This document shows positions 33,914-35,819 of a stretch of DNA of 35,819 nucleotides, piece after piece. The notes beneath the pieces were generated by a model, which was given only the letters and a program-made list of their open reading frames with translations, was not told where the DNA came from and did not search any database. The position numbers and the translations under genes are program-made. The DNA is taken from NCBI RefSeq assembly GCF_020026925.1, contig NZ_JAIQDW010000030.1:1-35819 (forward strand). The letters are read 5' to 3'. This DNA comes from Flavobacterium hibisci (GTDB lineage: Bacteria; Bacteroidota; Bacteroidia; Flavobacteriales; Flavobacteriaceae). Position 1 is the first letter of the stretch, and the number at the start of each line of letters is the position of its first letter.

Positions 33914-35683
33914 ATGAAACAGTTTTTTATCTTATTCATTTTATTCACGTATGGTTTAACCCAGAGTCAGACTCTTTCAAAAAAACAGGATTATTTTATT
34001 CAGTTTAATGGAAGTCAGCTTTCTAAAAAAGTAAGTGTTGCTGAGGTTTTAAATCATTCACTATTGAAAAATGGCAAAATGAAACTGGATGTCAATCAAT
34101 ATGCAGATCTTATAAAATTAGACCAGAAAATAACCGCCCATGGGAATTATTCGGATAGCATTCCCTATTATCAAATTACAATTCCAATTAAAAGCAGAAA
34201 CGATATTAAAAATTTCTTAGTTAAGAAAAATCAGGAAAGTGATTCTGTTGCAAAACCTTTAATTGAAGATTTTGGGCAGTATTCTGTATATAATTCCAGC
34301 GATAAAAAAACCACTATGGCCTGGAATGACAGCCATTTGGTTATTTTTGGATTGACTAAAAAATATTCTTATAATGATTATGCGGTGACAACAGCAATGG
34401 ATAGTGTTGCCGTTGTTAGTGATGCTTCTCCAGTTATTGTAGAAAGTCCTGATGAACCAATTGTAGATACTGCTTATGCAGATTACTCAGATAATTACTA
34501 CTCCAATTACCAAAAAGAACAAACTGCTTTTGACAGCATTCAGGCCATCAGTCAAAACAGATTCATAAAATTGCTTTTTGAAAATGGTTTTACAGTTCCG
34601 ACTTCAGATAAAGTACATGAAAACGCGGATATTTCCTGTTGGGTTGATTATGGGGCAGCATTGAGCGGTTTTAATTCGGCGTATATGGCTTTGGCACAAT
34701 TTACAACATATAATAAATTTTTTCCGAGTCAGAAAAATTGGGGAAATTTTGTAAAAGGTATCAATGTCGATTTTTATTTTGACAATGATAATGCACGAAT
34801 TGAAGAAATTGTCGAATACTCCAAACCAATTGCCGATATAGTAAGCAAAATTAGCAACAGGAAAGCCAATAAAAACATTTTTAATTATTTTCCTGCCCAA
34901 AAGCCACTCGGTTATCTGACGTATCATTTTAATACGAAGGAAATGCTGAATAGTTTTCCAACTTTGACTGCTGAGGTTTTTAACAATCCTTATATTCTAA
35001 AAGAAGATATTGGTGTCGCAACTGATCTTATTTCGACCATTATTGATGAAAAAGCTACAGCAACGCTTTTCGACGGAGATTTAAGCATGTTTCTTTATGA
35101 TGTGGCAGAAAGAGAAGTTACAACCAAAACGTATGAGTACGATGAGAATTTTGAGTCCAAAGAAGTGGTAAAAACGGTTAAAAAAACGGTGCCGTTATTT
35201 TCAGTAATTTTTACTTCAACACACCCAACTTTTGGAGATAAACTAATCCAATTAGGCGTTCGTAAAAAAGGACTGACTCAAAAAGGAAATTACTATGAAA
35301 TAAAAGGAACTCAGGAGTTTGGTAATTTGTTTATTTTTAAAGAGAAAGATGTGGTGATTATTGGAAACAGCATTGATCACATTTTCCCGAAAGACAATTC
35401 CTTTTCAAAAGAAGTTAGAAAAGAGCTGAAACAAAATTATTTTGCTGCCCAGGTGAGAATGGATAAATTAGTAACAGCTTATTCTAATTCCGGAGAAGCA
35501 AAACCATCTGATATAAAAAGCCTGAACAGGATGGCGCAGCAGTTTACAGATGTGACTTTATATTCGGCAAAGAAGCTGGTAGATAACAAACTGAAATTCG
35601 AGTTAAAGCTAAACTCCTCTAAAGCAGATAAAAATATCATTCTGCAGACCTTAGATTTAGTTGACGAACTAAGTACTAAATAA
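33914..35683 (+). CDS. Unrecognised secreted protein, 589 residues
   Basis: This protein has a signal peptide (MKQFFILFILFTYGLTQSQ) and no lipobox. The mature protein has two similar-looking halves, with short strands such as YYQITIPIKS near residue 90 and VVIIGNSIDH near residue 480. Between them lies an acidic and Tyr-rich stretch (about residues 175-200, with DTAYADYSDNYYSNYQ). It recalls the large DUF4836-like periplasmic proteins of Bacteroidota, but I cannot confirm this. It forms a two-gene unit with the lipoprotein 15 bases upstream, and a hairpin of the GGCTGTC family follows its stop. The function is unknown. Confidence 0.72.
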   Translation: MKQFFILFILFTYGLTQSQTLSKKQDYFIQFNGSQLSKKVSVAEVLNHSLLKNGKMKLDVNQYADLIKLDQKITAHGNYSDSIPYYQITIPIKSRNDIKNFLVKKNQESDSVAKPLIEDFGQYSVYNSSDKKTTMAWNDSHLVIFGLTKKYSYNDYAVTTAMDSVAVVSDASPVIVESPDEPIVDTAYADYSDNYYSNYQKEQTAFDSIQAISQNRFIKLLFENGFTVPTSDKVHENADISCWVDYGAALSGFNSAYMALAQFTTYNKFFPSQKNWGNFVKGINVDFYFDNDNARIEEIVEYSKPIADIVSKISNRKANKNIFNYFPAQKPLGYLTYHFNTKEMLNSFPTLTAEVFNNPYILKEDIGVATDLISTIIDEKATATLFDGDLSMFLYDVAEREVTTKTYEYDENFESKEVVKTVKKTVPLFSVIFTSTHPTFGDKLIQLGVRKKGLTQKGNYYEIKGTQEFGNLFIFKEKDVVIIGNSIDHIFPKDNSFSKEVRKELKQNYFAAQVRMDKLVTAYSNSGEAKPSDIKSLNRMAQQFTDVTLYSAKKLVDNKLKFELKLNSSKADKNIILQTLDLVDELSTK

Positions 35684-35692
35684 TCTAAAAAG

Positions 35693-35725
35693 AAAAGAGG
35701 CTGTCTCAAAAGGACAGCTTCTTTT
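35693..35725 (+). terminator. GGCTGTC hairpin terminator
   Basis: The arms AAAAGAGGCTGTC (35693-35705) and GACAGCTTCTTTT (35713-35725) pair along 13 positions with one wobble around a 7-base loop. This is the same family as the hairpin at 13486-13518. The remaining bases to the end of the window are AT-rich and hold no gene I can support. Confidence 0.8.
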
Positions 35726-35819
35726 CGTTTATAAAAAATTAAGATAGCTATAAAAAATTAATTCGGTTTTCGGAATTCGGCTTTAAAGATGATTTTCCTT
35801 TTTTTGACTGATTTTTAGG

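Overview
The window looks like chromosomal DNA from a Flavobacterium-like member of the Bacteroidota. The evidence is a giant SprB-type adhesin with a type B type IX secretion (T9SS) C-terminal domain followed by a PorP/SprF gene, many short lipoproteins of flavobacterial type (DUF4837, DUF1579), AT-rich intergenic DNA, and repeated matches to the Bacteroidota -7 promoter box TAnnTTTG ahead of genes. I see no tRNA, rRNA, CRISPR array, intact insertion sequence or prophage. No gene-free stretch exceeds about 300 bases.

Layout. (1) 2-9242: the last 2740 residues of a surface adhesin, built from about 85-residue SprB modules arranged in roughly 594-residue super-units, and its partner outer-membrane gene porP/sprF. 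(2) 9473-11271: a LytS-type sensor kinase and LytTR response regulator with overlapping genes. (3) 11428-13415: an intradiol-dioxygenase-like lipoprotein, a pirin-like bicupin that has lost the usual metal site, and an unrecognised protein. (4) 13699-18516: pgk, a lytic transglycosylase with three LysM domains, and DUF4837 and DUF1579 lipoproteins. (5) 18665-22069: an ElaA-like acetyltransferase convergent with a tandem-OmpA protein, an S41 peptidase and rnpA. (6) 22048-23245: a compact zeta-type toxin/antitoxin pair lying between two copies of the rnpA promoter and start region. (7) 23328-25983: an acyltransferase, an acyl-ACP desaturase and an HD hydrolase. (8) 26089-28556: feoA-feoB and a 40-residue Cys-rich FeoB partner. 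(9) 28660-33042: a SCO-type copper protein, an M13 metallopeptidase, a c-type cytochrome and hemB. (10) 33266-35683: a lipoprotein and a 589-residue secreted protein of unknown function.

How the parts fit together. Most genes are ordinary core or envelope functions: T9SS-dependent surface adhesion, peptidoglycan turnover, membrane lipid synthesis, ferrous iron uptake, and haem or cytochrome biogenesis. The most unusual feature is the toxin/antitoxin pair. The upstream copy of the rnpA 5' region is now a 14-codon stub whose promoter faces the antitoxin, while rnpA itself reads from the second copy. This suggests that a roughly 1.1-kb cargo entered, or was duplicated into, the 5' end of rnpA while preserving rnpA expression. 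Other points worth a look are the higher-order repeat and near-identical internal tract of the adhesin, a recurring GGCTGTC hairpin, and the dioxygenase/degenerate-pirin cluster.

All identifications come from reading motifs by eye. No database search or structure prediction was run.
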